From a virus: a stretch of DNA of 32,572 nucleotides. Below the pieces are notes generated by a model that was not told the DNA's origin, made no database searches, and saw only the letters and a program-made list of their open reading frames with translations. Each line of letters begins with the position of its first letter. Position 1 is the first letter of the stretch. The DNA lies in IMG/VR virus record IMGVR_UViG_3300010370_000136, positions 1-32,572 of that record. One strand, written 5' to 3'. Shown one piece after another: positions 12,854 through 19,827 of the stretch. The translations under genes were made by a program, and so were the position numbers.

Positions 12854-13009
12854 TTAGGCGCTCTTACGAATCGCGTCCATACGGACGAGTTTCGAAGAGT
12901 GCGTATTTGGATTACGACAGTAGGCGTCTCGCAGGCGAACGTCGGACTCGACGACTCGACCACAATGAGAGCACCTGAAAGCGCTTCCGCGATTCCTTCT
13001 CTTCTTCAT
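12854..13009 (-). CDS. Small zinc-ribbon protein (51 aa)
   Basis: The frame begins MKKRRNRGSAFRCSHCGR, has a third Cys in AYCRNPNTHS and ends MDAIRKSA. The CxxC plus Cys-x-N-P-x-x-H pattern matches the 53-aa gene at 4018-4179. AGGAGGAACCT precedes the ATG, the same sequence as before the gene at 3460. A weak -10-like TAGAAT lies at 13036-13031. Likely a metal-stabilised nucleic acid binder; function unknown. Confidence 0.68.
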   Translation of the reverse strand: MKKRRNRGSAFRCSHCGRVVESDVRLRDAYCRNPNTHSSKLVRMDAIRKSA

Positions 13010-13204
13010 AGGTTCCTCCTTCCTACGTCAATTCTAGCGTGTCGTGTTTTTTCGATTTCTGAAAAACACCTGTTTCAGACACGTTCGGAAAAAATCAGCC
13101 GCGTAAACACTCGTCCAAAAAATTTACAAAAAATTTTGCCCACTGTTTTTCGAGTTTGCGTCGGGTGCGCCCGTCGCGCCAGAAAATTGGACGCGACGGA
13201 CGAC
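13010..13204. other. AT-rich structured gap, candidate replication origin
   Basis: This 195-base non-coding gap is the most AT-rich part of the window. It holds two direct CAAAAAATTT words (about 13114-13136), an inverted CGTCCAA/TTGGACG pair, the AAACA-CC-TGTTT dyad at 13064-13075, and nested inverted repeats. The outer arms are GTCGGGT/ACCCGAC (13160-13166, 13207-13213) and the inner arms CCGTCGCG/CGCGACGG (13171-13178, 13192-13199). No U-run follows the nested stems, so a terminator is less likely. Origin function is inferred from composition, repeats and neighbouring replication genes. Confidence 0.4.
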
Positions 13205-13471
13205 TTACCCGACACTCTGCGGAGAAGGAGGACGCAGAGCGCTTTCTGAGATTACAGCCAAGCGCGTTACCATAGCAACGGGAATACAAAGAACGGAGTC
13301 ATAGCACTCCGCCGCGTTAGAAGACTGAGCGATAACGACGTGGTGCGGTTTGGCGTCTTCGAGCAGGAAGCCGACGCTTACCGTTCGCATAGGTTCCGCG
13401 TCGATATCTTCCGTACTTATCCAAGACGTCGATTCTGAGTACGCGTCATTCCATTCGACGAGAACTAACAC
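13205..13471 (-). CDS. Hypothetical phage protein, WxDAYS type (88 aa)
   Basis: The N-terminus (LVLVEWNDAYSESTSWIS) resembles a small protein seen in many phages of Actinobacteria and other hosts (VxWxDAYS...W). It is a beta-rich fold with no assigned function. The GTG start lies 3 bases after the nuclease stop. The last codons contribute to the outer inverted repeat of the adjacent gap. Confidence 0.72.
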   Translation of the reverse strand: MLVLVEWNDAYSESTSWISTEDIDAEPMRTVSVGFLLEDAKPHHVVIAQSSNAAECYDSVLCIPVAMVTRLAVISESALRPPSPQSVG

Positions 13472-13473
13472 GA

Positions 13474-14538
13474 CTACCAGCCCTCGCGTTTCCTGTCCTG
13501 TACGAATACGGGAGCCTGAAAGGTAATTCCCTTATCAGGAGCGACGAGCGCAAGCGCCTGCTGAGGCACTTCGTAGGCGAATGAATTCAGATAGGCGTAT
13601 TCGTCATAGCCTTTAAGAGAACCGTTAATAATAAGAGAAGGCGTCGAAATGTATTGGTGCCAATGTCCTAGCCAAAGCGTTTGGAAACTTCCGTACGTCG
13701 CTAAATACCGTTGCGCTTTACGTGCTCGAAGCCGCATAATCGGCGGATAGATACCACCGATTCCTCCGCCTCCGCTCGCTTGGTCGCCGTGAGTTAAAAG
13801 GTGTCCTTGTCCGTAGATAGTTAGAAGCGCGTCCGCGCTCTCAGGAATCTGGAACGTGAACCGCTTGTCTTTAACGAACTCGCGAAGAAGGAGTTGCGAC
13901 AGGAGCCAGTCGAAGTTCGTACGAACTCGTAACTTCGCTCGTGGCTTCCTGCTCGTTCGTCCGTGATTACCGACGACGGAGACGACGTGAACCTTTTTAA
14001 ATTCGGTAGCGAGAAGGTCGAAAGCGGCGGCGAGGCGTTCAGCCCAATAGAGAAGGCTCGACATAATCGGCTCTTCGTTCGTCTCCGAAAGTTCTTCGTG
14101 GATATCTCCCGAAAACATATCGCCACCTAGAAGCACTACTACGCCGTCATAGGAAACGCCTGAGAGATAATGCCGCGAAAGTTTTACGACGTTCTCTGTC
14201 CACTTCTTTAAACGAAGTTCCGCGATAGTGCGGTTGTACGCGTTTAATCCGTCTACTTCTTCTGGATTAACTACCTCGTCTAGGTGAAGGTCTGAGAGCA
14301 TTACTACGAGAGTCGCCGCGCTCTTCTTCGGCTTTTCGGGAGCCAGCCATTTAGGACGAGTAAGTTCTAGCGCTTCTACTTTCTCGATTACTTCTAACGA
14401 ACGGCGAAGCGTCTCGTTCTCTTCGGTAAGACGAACCGATTTATCTATAGCGGCGTCTCGTTCTCTTCGAAGCCGTGTCGTCTCTATCGCGTTCGTTTCG
14501 GCTAATTCCTGCTCTAACTCGTCTTTAAATGACGTCAT
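13474..14538 (-). CDS. Calcineurin-like phosphoesterase (SbcD/Mre11-type nuclease)
   Basis: Residues 1-65 form a coiled coil. The phosphoesterase motifs follow in order: SDLHLDE (82-88, metal-binding Asp83 and His85), GGD (138-140), VVGNHGR (188-194), THGDQ and GHWHQ. These are the two-metal ligands of Mre11/SbcD-like nucleases. The enzyme would act in DNA end processing or repair together with the recombination genes downstream; a role as a general phosphodiesterase cannot be excluded. Its ATG lies 14 bases inside the preceding gene. Confidence 0.88.
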   Translation of the reverse strand: MTSFKDELEQELAETNAIETTRLRRERDAAIDKSVRLTEENETLRRSLEVIEKVEALELTRPKWLAPEKPKKSAATLVVMLSDLHLDEVVNPEEVDGLNAYNRTIAELRLKKWTENVVKLSRHYLSGVSYDGVVVLLGGDMFSGDIHEELSETNEEPIMSSLLYWAERLAAAFDLLATEFKKVHVVSVVGNHGRTSRKPRAKLRVRTNFDWLLSQLLLREFVKDKRFTFQIPESADALLTIYGQGHLLTHGDQASGGGGIGGIYPPIMRLRARKAQRYLATYGSFQTLWLGHWHQYISTPSLIINGSLKGYDEYAYLNSFAYEVPQQALALVAPDKGITFQAPVFVQDRKREGW

Positions 14539-14764
14539 CTAAAATCTCTCCGTTTCTCGCACGAGCCAAAGACGTTCGAGAGATACGAATTCCGTACGTT
14601 TCGAGAACTCGTCGAATCGCCTCTAGTGAAATGCTCTTATCGTGAACTGCGGTAACGAAGTCTTCTCGTTCAGACTCAGGAAGTGCTTCGTATGCTTTCC
14701 TGAAATGGCTTTTATGTTTTAGTTTCGGCGGTTCGTTTTTAACCTTCTCTAGAAACTTTCCCAT
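14525..14764 (-). CDS. Small HTH-like protein (79 aa)
   Basis: Residues about 45-70 (ISLEAIRRVLETYGIRISRTSLARAR) fit a helix-turn-helix, preceded by a basic helical segment and an acidic SEREDF. I do not recognise the family. It overlaps both neighbours (14 bases downstream, 26 upstream). It may be a DNA-binding regulator at the junction of the lysis and DNA genes. Confidence 0.65.
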   Translation of the reverse strand: MGKFLEKVKNEPPKLKHKSHFRKAYEALPESEREDFVTAVHDKSISLEAIRRVLETYGIRISRTSLARARNGEILDDVI

Positions 14765-14963
14765 AGTCGTTCGCGTGACCTTCTAAATGACGGTCTAGTT
14801 TCTCGTCTACCCGAATAATCGACCTGTGGATAAAACGAAGATTCTCTACAACCGTTGCGTGGTCTTCGCGGTTCTCCTTCCTGAACTGTTGTAAAACGAC
14901 TCCTAAGAGTCCTCCTACCGTCGTAATAACAGCCACAATGATAGCCGCCTGCTCCGCGCTCAT
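14739..14963 (-). CDS. Single-span membrane protein, holin-like (74 aa)
   Basis: An N-terminal membrane helix (AAIIVAVITTVGGLLGVVLQQF, split here as one span) is followed by a charged amphipathic helix (ENLRFIHRSIIRVDEKLDRH). This one-span plus coiled-coil layout is common for phage holin-associated or r1t-like small proteins. It lies directly after the M15 endolysin gene. GGAG precedes the ATG. Confidence 0.68.
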   Translation of the reverse strand: MSAEQAAIIVAVITTVGGLLGVVLQQFRKENREDHATVVENLRFIHRSIIRVDEKLDRHLEGHANDYGKVSREG

Positions 14964-14969
14964 AGCGGA

Positions 14970-15479
14970 TTACTCCGAATCGGCGTCGTTCGGGAACATC
15001 TTCCTAAACGCCTCGCGAATAGCCTTCGGATTATCGGCAACGGCTGGAGAGAGTTCTATGTGAATCCAGTCGCCATTTGGCGCTCCCGTAATCGTCGGCT
15101 TCTTATAGTTCTCCCACGTGCCTCTATCGCAACGCCAGCCGCGTCCGAAAGGAGCCACCCAATAATCCAGAATTAGTTCGATTCCTAGAGCCTCCGCATT
15201 AGACGGAATAGTTAAGAGGTCGAGCCACTCGCTCGCTATCTTGCGTCCGTTCGGAACTCCTTTATTAGCCATTTTTCTATAAGAGAGGTCTACCGCTCTT
15301 CCCGTTGCGTGAACACTCATAGAGTCTTTACCGCGCTTAGGACGATTCGCGAACGTACCGTTATCCCAAAGAGCACGATTAGAACGCCGTTCGATTTGAT
15401 TAACGAACGCTATAAGTCCTAGACGAGCCGCGTTTGTAGGACTAATACCGTCCGCAATACCCGTATATTTACGAGCCAT
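14970..15479 (-). CDS. M15-family peptidase endolysin
   Basis: The 169-aa protein has the zinc site of VanY/D-Ala-D-Ala carboxypeptidase-like M15 peptidases: SVHATGRAVDLS (His57, Asp64) and DWIHIEL with His140. It would cut peptide cross-links in peptidoglycan after holin opening; there is no signal peptide. It is flanked by three small membrane proteins. The ATG overlaps the upstream holin stop (TAATG). No separate wall-binding domain is visible. Confidence 0.88.
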   Translation of the reverse strand: MARKYTGIADGISPTNAARLGLIAFVNQIERRSNRALWDNGTFANRPKRGKDSMSVHATGRAVDLSYRKMANKGVPNGRKIASEWLDLLTIPSNAEALGIELILDYWVAPFGRGWRCDRGTWENYKKPTITGAPNGDWIHIELSPAVADNPKAIREAFRKMFPNDADSE

Positions 15480-15739
15480 TACGACTTCTTTCGCGCCTTC
15501 GAAGGAGCAGTATCGCGAAGCGCAAACGCGTTGTCGATTTCGTCCTTCGTAAGTTTCCCGTCAATAGAAGCCTTAGCCAATTTCTCTACGACGCTAGCGA
15601 CGGCGACGAAGCCAGCGAGAGCGGCAGACTTCCAAACTTTGAGTTCAGGCGCGATAATCGCGCTACCCGTAATAATTCCAAGAGCACTCGAAACGAATAG
15701 CGCCGCGATTCTGCCAACGATATCTTTCCACTTATTCAT
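15479..15739 (-). CDS. Putative holin (86 aa, two membrane spans)
   Basis: Two hydrophobic segments, IAALFVSSALGIITGSAII and a second around SAALAGFVAVASVVEKL, are followed by a charged tail ending in KARKKS. This matches small phage holins. It sits immediately before the endolysin gene with a one-base overlap. The 55-aa membrane ORF overlaps it by 8 bases upstream, so one of the two may serve as an antiholin. Confidence 0.75.
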   Translation of the reverse strand: MNKWKDIVGRIAALFVSSALGIITGSAIIAPELKVWKSAALAGFVAVASVVEKLAKASIDGKLTKDEIDNAFALRDTAPSKARKKS

Positions 15740-15899
15740 CTGAGCCTCCGTCTAGGTAAGTCATTACTACGTGAAATGATATCGCAAGCGCCGTAATCCA
15801 GATACCTAAAGTCCGCGTAGAACCTGAAAGGGTAATTAAGACGAGTCCTGTTCCTGCCCACACCCAGACGTTCTCAGTTAAATAGTTAAGCCATTTCAT
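15732..15899 (-). CDS. Two-span membrane protein, holin/antiholin-like (55 aa)
   Basis: The frame begins MKWLNYLTENVWVWAGTG and has two membrane spans (about residues 12-26 and 31-47) ending in an acidic YLDGGSDE. The ATG overlaps the stop of the Thr-rich gene (TAATG) and the end overlaps the holin start by 8 bases, so it is tightly coupled into the lysis cassette. The role as second holin or antiholin is inferred from position. Confidence 0.68.
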   Translation of the reverse strand: MKWLNYLTENVWVWAGTGLVLITLSGSTRTLGIWITALAISFHVVMTYLDGGSDE

Positions 15900-16795
15900 T
15901 AGTGCCGCCTTCGAGGAGCAGGAAGAGGTGTCACAAAGAATACCGCAGATACCGCGACGACGGTACGCCGTTCCGCTACAGAAATAGTCGAGCCTGAAGG
16001 AACGTAATCGTCATAGCCGCCGCTAAATACGTTTACTTCTTCTTCGAACTTCTGCTTCTCTTCTATAGGTGCGTCTAGTGCTGGAGTGAACAGAGTCGTA
16101 GATGTTTCGAGAAAGAGCGACGTCGAAGGAATCTCTTCGAAAGTTGTAGACATCTGGATAGTCGTAGTCGTCTCGCTAATCGTCGTCGTAGTGCTCGTCG
16201 TAGTTCGAGGAGGAATCGTCGTAGGAGCGCTCGTAGACGTCTCTACGAGGCTCGTAGAGGTCGTAGAAGCAGGTTCGATAGTCGTAGTAGTAGGCGGCTC
16301 TGTAGTCGTCGTAGGAGCCTCTGTAGTAGGCGGAGGAGGCGCTTCCGTAGTCGTAGTAGCAGGCGGCGGAGCCTGAGTCGTCGTAGTGCTCGACGTCGTA
16401 GACGCGACCTCTGTAGTCGTAGAGGCAGGAGCCTGAGTCGTCGTAGTCGTTTCTTCCGTCGTAGTAGACGCCTCTATTGTGGTAGTCGTTTCGCTAACAG
16501 TCGTCGTAGAAGGCGGAACCGTAGTCGTAGTAGTGCTCGAAGTCGTCGTAGTTACTGACGCGCCGTAACTCCACGTATACGGCTCGCTAGGAGCACCGTT
16601 ACGCCACGCCTCGCAGTCACTCCACGTAGGCATAAGACCAGCCTCGTAATCCGCTAACGGCTGTAACATCTGCCAATTCGTAGACGAATCTACGTAGCAA
16701 GTCCACGTGTTATACGACGCTTCCGCTTTCGCAGGAGCCGCTAACGCTAAAACGGCGGCAGGAAGAAAAACTATCGAACCGCTCCGCCATTTCAT
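15899..16795 (-). CDS. Secreted threonine-rich protein
   Basis: A signal peptide (residues 1 to about 27) leads into a short globular part with WTCYVD and DCEAW cysteines, likely a disulfide. Then come about 150 residues of Thr/Ser/Pro/Glu low-complexity sequence (TTTTT and PPTTTT repeats), an acidic region, and a final hydrophobic segment (VVAVSAVFFVTPL) with PRRRH. The layout suggests an exported, possibly C-terminally membrane-held, mucin-like protein. It lies between fibre and lysis genes. Function is unknown; a role at the cell wall or in adsorption exclusion is possible. Confidence 0.72.
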   Translation of the reverse strand: MKWRSGSIVFLPAAVLALAAPAKAEASYNTWTCYVDSSTNWQMLQPLADYEAGLMPTWSDCEAWRNGAPSEPYTWSYGASVTTTTSSTTTTTVPPSTTTVSETTTTIEASTTTEETTTTTQAPASTTTEVASTTSSTTTTQAPPPATTTTEAPPPPTTEAPTTTTEPPTTTTIEPASTTSTSLVETSTSAPTTIPPRTTTSTTTTISETTTTIQMSTTFEEIPSTSLFLETSTTLFTPALDAPIEEKQKFEEEVNVFSGGYDDYVPSGSTISVAERRTVVAVSAVFFVTPLPAPRRRH

Positions 16796-16817
16796 AGGCG
16801 AAAAGATTACAACGTAA

Positions 16818-17063
16818 TTATTCTTCTATAGGAATAAATATATCGTTTACTTCGTCGTATAAAAATCCCTCGCCAGCATAAACGCCGCGAAAATTAGCGT
16901 TATATGATGTTTGTAACCACGTTCCTTCGATATTTAGTGAACGAATAAAATCTTGTCCGACAGATTCACTTTCTGGGAATTCACCGCCGCCGCAGTCCTC
17001 GTTAGCGATAACGATTACACGTAACACTTTATTCTCGTTAGAAAGTTGCGCAAAATGAGCCAT
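16818..17063 (-). CDS. Tail-fibre-associated phage protein (81 aa)
   Basis: The sequence (MAHFAQLSNENKVLRVIVI..., then GTWLQTSYNANFRGVYAGEGFLYD) matches a small protein found next to tail fibre genes in many marine and freshwater phages. The TSYNxNFRxxYAGxG core is its hallmark. Its biochemical role is not known; a virion or fibre-assembly role is likely. No good Shine-Dalgarno is seen, and it begins 2 bases after the fibre gene stop. Confidence 0.78.
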   Translation of the reverse strand: MAHFAQLSNENKVLRVIVIANEDCGGGEFPESESVGQDFIRSLNIEGTWLQTSYNANFRGVYAGEGFLYDEVNDIFIPIEE

Positions 17064-17065
17064 AA

Positions 17066-17905
17066 TTAAATTTTAAACCTTACAAGAATAATTCCTGAAC
17101 CGCCTGCGGCATTACCGCCGCCGCCACCACCAGTATTAGCCGTACCAGCAGACGACGCGCCTCCACCGCCGCCAGCACCACCACTACCACCGCCTCCAGT
17201 AGCGTCACGACCTCCTCCGCCTCCGCAATAGCGAGTTGTCAAAGCAGATTCTCCACGCCACGAAGAAGCGTCGAATCCTGCTCCACCAGAAGAAGAACTA
17301 GAAGCGGCTGAATAACCGCCGCCGCCTCCACCTGGATTTGGATAGTTATTACTTCCGCCTGAACCATTTTTTCCTGTTAAACCGTCTACTTGTGCGGAAC
17401 CTCCTAAGCCGCCCGCATTTGGGGAATCGGCTCCTCCTCCTCCGCCTCCAGAAGCGCCGCCGCGTCCTACCTGTTGGCTACTGCCGCCGCCGCCTCCACC
17501 GAACGCGGTCAAACCTAAAACCGTTGTAGAAGTTACTGAAAGTAATGAGGCGTTTCCATTTGCCGCAGGTGCTCCAGTCGCTCCTCCTCCGCCGATAGTG
17601 ATATAAGCGTTTGCGTCTAGATAAATAGTCTGTTGGCAAGGAGCCGCGCCGCCTCCGCCGCCACCATATCCAGTTCCGCCTCCGCCGCCACCACCAACCG
17701 CCAGAATATCGAAAAGACCAGCCTTCGTTACAGTAAGCGTTCCAGAAGCCGTGAACGTAAGCATTGTGTACGAAAGTCCGCCTACCGTTATCGTCGAAGA
17801 CGACGAACCTCCGCTTGCGACACCGTATGAAGCACCGCTAGAAGGTCTTCGAGTCCAGCCTGAAATCGCTGTACCAGAACGAGCCTGATTCCCGTAGCGC
17901 GACAC
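17066..17905 (-). CDS. Glycine-rich tail fibre or adhesin protein
   Basis: After a short N-terminal part and a beta domain (TVGGLSYTMLTFTASGTLTV), the 279-aa protein is dominated by long glycine runs (GGGGGGG) split by short beta segments and closed by GSGIILVRFKI. This is the polyglycine-sandwich style of phage receptor-binding tips and fibres. GTG start after AAGGAGAGCAC. It would bind the host surface; glycine-rich loops in such proteins vary with receptor. Confidence 0.8.
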   Translation of the reverse strand: MSRYGNQARSGTAISGWTRRPSSGASYGVASGGSSSSTITVGGLSYTMLTFTASGTLTVTKAGLFDILAVGGGGGGGTGYGGGGGGAAPCQQTIYLDANAYITIGGGGATGAPAANGNASLLSVTSTTVLGLTAFGGGGGGSSQQVGRGGASGGGGGGADSPNAGGLGGSAQVDGLTGKNGSGGSNNYPNPGGGGGGYSAASSSSSGGAGFDASSWRGESALTTRYCGGGGGRDATGGGGSGGAGGGGGASSAGTANTGGGGGGNAAGGSGIILVRFKI

Positions 17906-17914
17906 GTGCTCTCC

Positions 17915-18277
17915 TTACGCCGTAATTCGATTAACGTATCCGCCTATCATTACGACGTTCGCAGTAGCGGCGAAAGCACGAACGACGAGAGGCGTCGCGT
18001 TACCGACGATTACGAGTCCAGCGACTACGAGGATTAGTCCTGATTCAGCCGTAATCGTCTGTTCGATAAGGTCGTCAGGTGCGGTAGTGCCACCGAATTC
18101 GATAGTGAGTTTGCGGTCAGTCGTATCAGAGTTCACCGCGTAAAGCCAAAGTTCGTCGATAGTCGTAGTCGTAGACGAACCTGTATGGATAGTCGTTCCA
18201 GCAGTAGCGGTAGCGGCGACTTTAATAAGACGTCCGTTCGTCGAACCGCTTAACTGAATTTTTGAGAAAGTAGCCAT
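17915..18277 (-). CDS. Putative minor tail/virion protein (120 aa)
   Basis: A beta-rich, Thr/Ala-rich protein with no cysteine, typical of small virion components encoded between the minor tail protein and fibre genes. Similar in character to the 86-aa protein at 28957-29217 (TTPT or TTTT segments, receptor-like beta strands), though homology is not clear. Function inferred from position only. Confidence 0.6.
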   Translation of the reverse strand: MATFSKIQLSGSTNGRLIKVAATATAGTTIHTGSSTTTTIDELWLYAVNSDTTDRKLTIEFGGTTAPDDLIEQTITAESGLILVVAGLVIVGNATPLVVRAFAATANVVMIGGYVNRITA

Positions 18278-18285
18278 ATCTCTCC

Positions 18286-18567
18286 TTAACTAAAAATCTG
18301 AGCGCCAAGAATTATTTGGTCGTCGTCGTTAAAACGGTTAATAAGTGTCTGCCACGTCGTACCTGTATAAAAATACAGCATATTATCGGCGTCGATATAC
18401 GCAAACATTCCTTCAGCCAGCGTCGGTTCTCCTGCTCCACCAAATGCGGCGTCACGAGCCGCCGTAGTCGCGAACCGCATAATTACTTGGTCTTGGAGAT
18501 ACGTATTGACCTGCGCGGCGGTCAGCACGTCGCCTGATACGAAGAGTTTTACACCTGCTCCTGCCAT
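18286..18567 (-). CDS. Tail fibre/minor tail protein (93 aa)
   Basis: The sequence contains FVSGDVLTAAQVNTYLQDQVIMRF and later MLYFYTGTTWQTL, motifs common in small phage tail proteins that join fibres or baseplate parts (LTAAxVNxYL and YxGxxW). It lies directly downstream of the large minor tail protein. A virion role is likely; the exact location in the tail is not shown. Confidence 0.72.
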   Translation of the reverse strand: MAGAGVKLFVSGDVLTAAQVNTYLQDQVIMRFATTAARDAAFGGAGEPTLAEGMFAYIDADNMLYFYTGTTWQTLINRFNDDDQIILGAQIFS

Positions 18568-18573
18568 AGGCGT

Positions 18574-19827
18574 TTATGTTAGCGCATTATCGGCGTCGAG
18601 CACTCCATAGAGGACGTCGTTAAGAATAAATGGATAAACGAGGTCAGCAGGCGCGAGGCGAATAAGAACGTTATGCGCTCCAGCCGTAAGACTATGGCTA
18701 ATTCCCTCTATCGAATAGTTCTGAGTAACGGAGGCAGGAGAGCCAGTCGAATAGGTTCTAGTTATTTCGATTACGTCTCCGATTTCGAGATTTAGGACGT
18801 CGCTCCTCTGTCCAGCGTTAATTCGATTCATAGAAACGGAGAGGTCGTCGAAACGGTATACAGGCTGGCTGTATCGGTCTAGGAGCGTATTCGCGAGCGT
18901 AAGCGCGGCGGCGTCCGACGCTAGGAGCAGGTCAGAAAGAGCGAGCGTCGTAATACCGAATTCGTCCTGAGAAGTCGTATCGTTCGCGTTCTGAACCGCT
19001 CCAATTTCCGTTTGTGTCGAAATACGGTTATAAAGGAACTCTTGTCCGTAAAGCACCGATAGCGACGAATAGGGAATATCGCTACCCGTATCTGAAAACG
19101 TCGCGGAGATAGTCGCGAAAACGGAAGAGATACGGTCTGTAAAGGTAAGAGTTCCGTCTTTAGCGACGTAAAGATAGCCCTGTTCGGCGTCAGCACACCT
19201 CTGGAGATAAGTAAGAGCGTTCGTATTCGCGTCGATTTGATAAGCACCTAAAGCCGCCGTTCCCGTATCTATCGCACGAGACGTAAGCGGATAATCGACA
19301 GCCGCTAGGTCTAATATTCGCGTTACTCGTGCTCCCGAAAGTTCTTCCGTAGGAGTAAAGGCGTCACCCGTAGTCGTATTAGCAAGAAGAACGAAATCGT
19401 CAGAAGCAGTAATAATCACTTCTGAAAGTTTGTAATCGTAAATAACGTCGATATCGGTAATACGACCAGTAAAGACGGGTACGCCGTCTAAAAGAACAGT
19501 TACTTTTCTGCGCGGAGTAATACCCGAACGTCCTAAAGTCGAATTCCAATAAGGCGAACTTTGATTTATCGGGTCAAACCTTCGGTCATTATTAAGCAGA
19601 CGAAACGTAGCCGTACCAGCATTAAAGTTTGCGAGTTGGTCAGAACGTCCACGAGTAATAGAAATTTCGCGACAATAGGAAGAAACGTCGTCACCTAAAA
19701 GCGTTCCGTCGAGATAATCAGAATCTAAAACGCCAAGCGTCGCGCTATTTAACGTAAACGGATTAACAGGAAAGCCAAGTTCCATTAAAACGGTAACGGA
19801 CTCACCCCAAGGAAATGTTGTAGCCAT
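18574..19827 (-). CDS. Minor tail protein (baseplate hub-like)
   Basis: The 417-aa protein lies right after the tape measure gene, the usual place of Dit/Tal-type minor tail proteins. It is beta-rich: FNAGTATFRLLNNDRRFDP near residues 68-86, VFTGRITDIDVIYDY near 114-128, and a C-terminal QNYSIEGISHSLTAGAHNVLIRLAPAD, resembling hub proteins that start with an immunoglobulin-like or gp27-like domain. Repeats of LGVLDSDYLDG at the N-terminus and YGVLDADNA at the C-terminus are notable. The ATG overlaps the tape measure stop (TAATG). Confidence 0.8.
   Translation of the reverse strand: MATTFPWGESVTVLMELGFPVNPFTLNSATLGVLDSDYLDGTLLGDDVSSYCREISITRGRSDQLANFNAGTATFRLLNNDRRFDPINQSSPYWNSTLGRSGITPRRKVTVLLDGVPVFTGRITDIDVIYDYKLSEVIITASDDFVLLANTTTGDAFTPTEELSGARVTRILDLAAVDYPLTSRAIDTGTAALGAYQIDANTNALTYLQRCADAEQGYLYVAKDGTLTFTDRISSVFATISATFSDTGSDIPYSSLSVLYGQEFLYNRISTQTEIGAVQNANDTTSQDEFGITTLALSDLLLASDAAALTLANTLLDRYSQPVYRFDDLSVSMNRINAGQRSDVLNLEIGDVIEITRTYSTGSPASVTQNYSIEGISHSLTAGAHNVLIRLAPADLVYPFILNDVLYGVLDADNALT

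Noticed and set aside
13031-13059. Promoter before the 51-aa zinc-ribbon gene
   Set aside because: TAGAAT is a fair -10 box, but no -35 box lies at 16-18 bases, so it is only mentioned in that gene's entry.
13150-13182. TTCTGG at 13182-13177 as a fourth promoter of the shared class
   Set aside because: At the right distance the -10 position reads CAAACT, too poor to accept.
13160-13213. Nested inverted repeats read as an intrinsic terminator
   Set aside because: No U-run follows on either strand; kept instead as part of a candidate origin or structured gap.
16086-16560. GTAGTC/GTCGTA-rich stretch as a DNA tandem repeat or CRISPR-like array
   Set aside because: The periodicity comes from Thr codons of the secreted Thr-rich protein; units vary and there are no spacers.
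17090-17700. CCGCCG-rich stretch as a DNA repeat element
   Set aside because: It encodes the glycine runs of the tail fibre protein.
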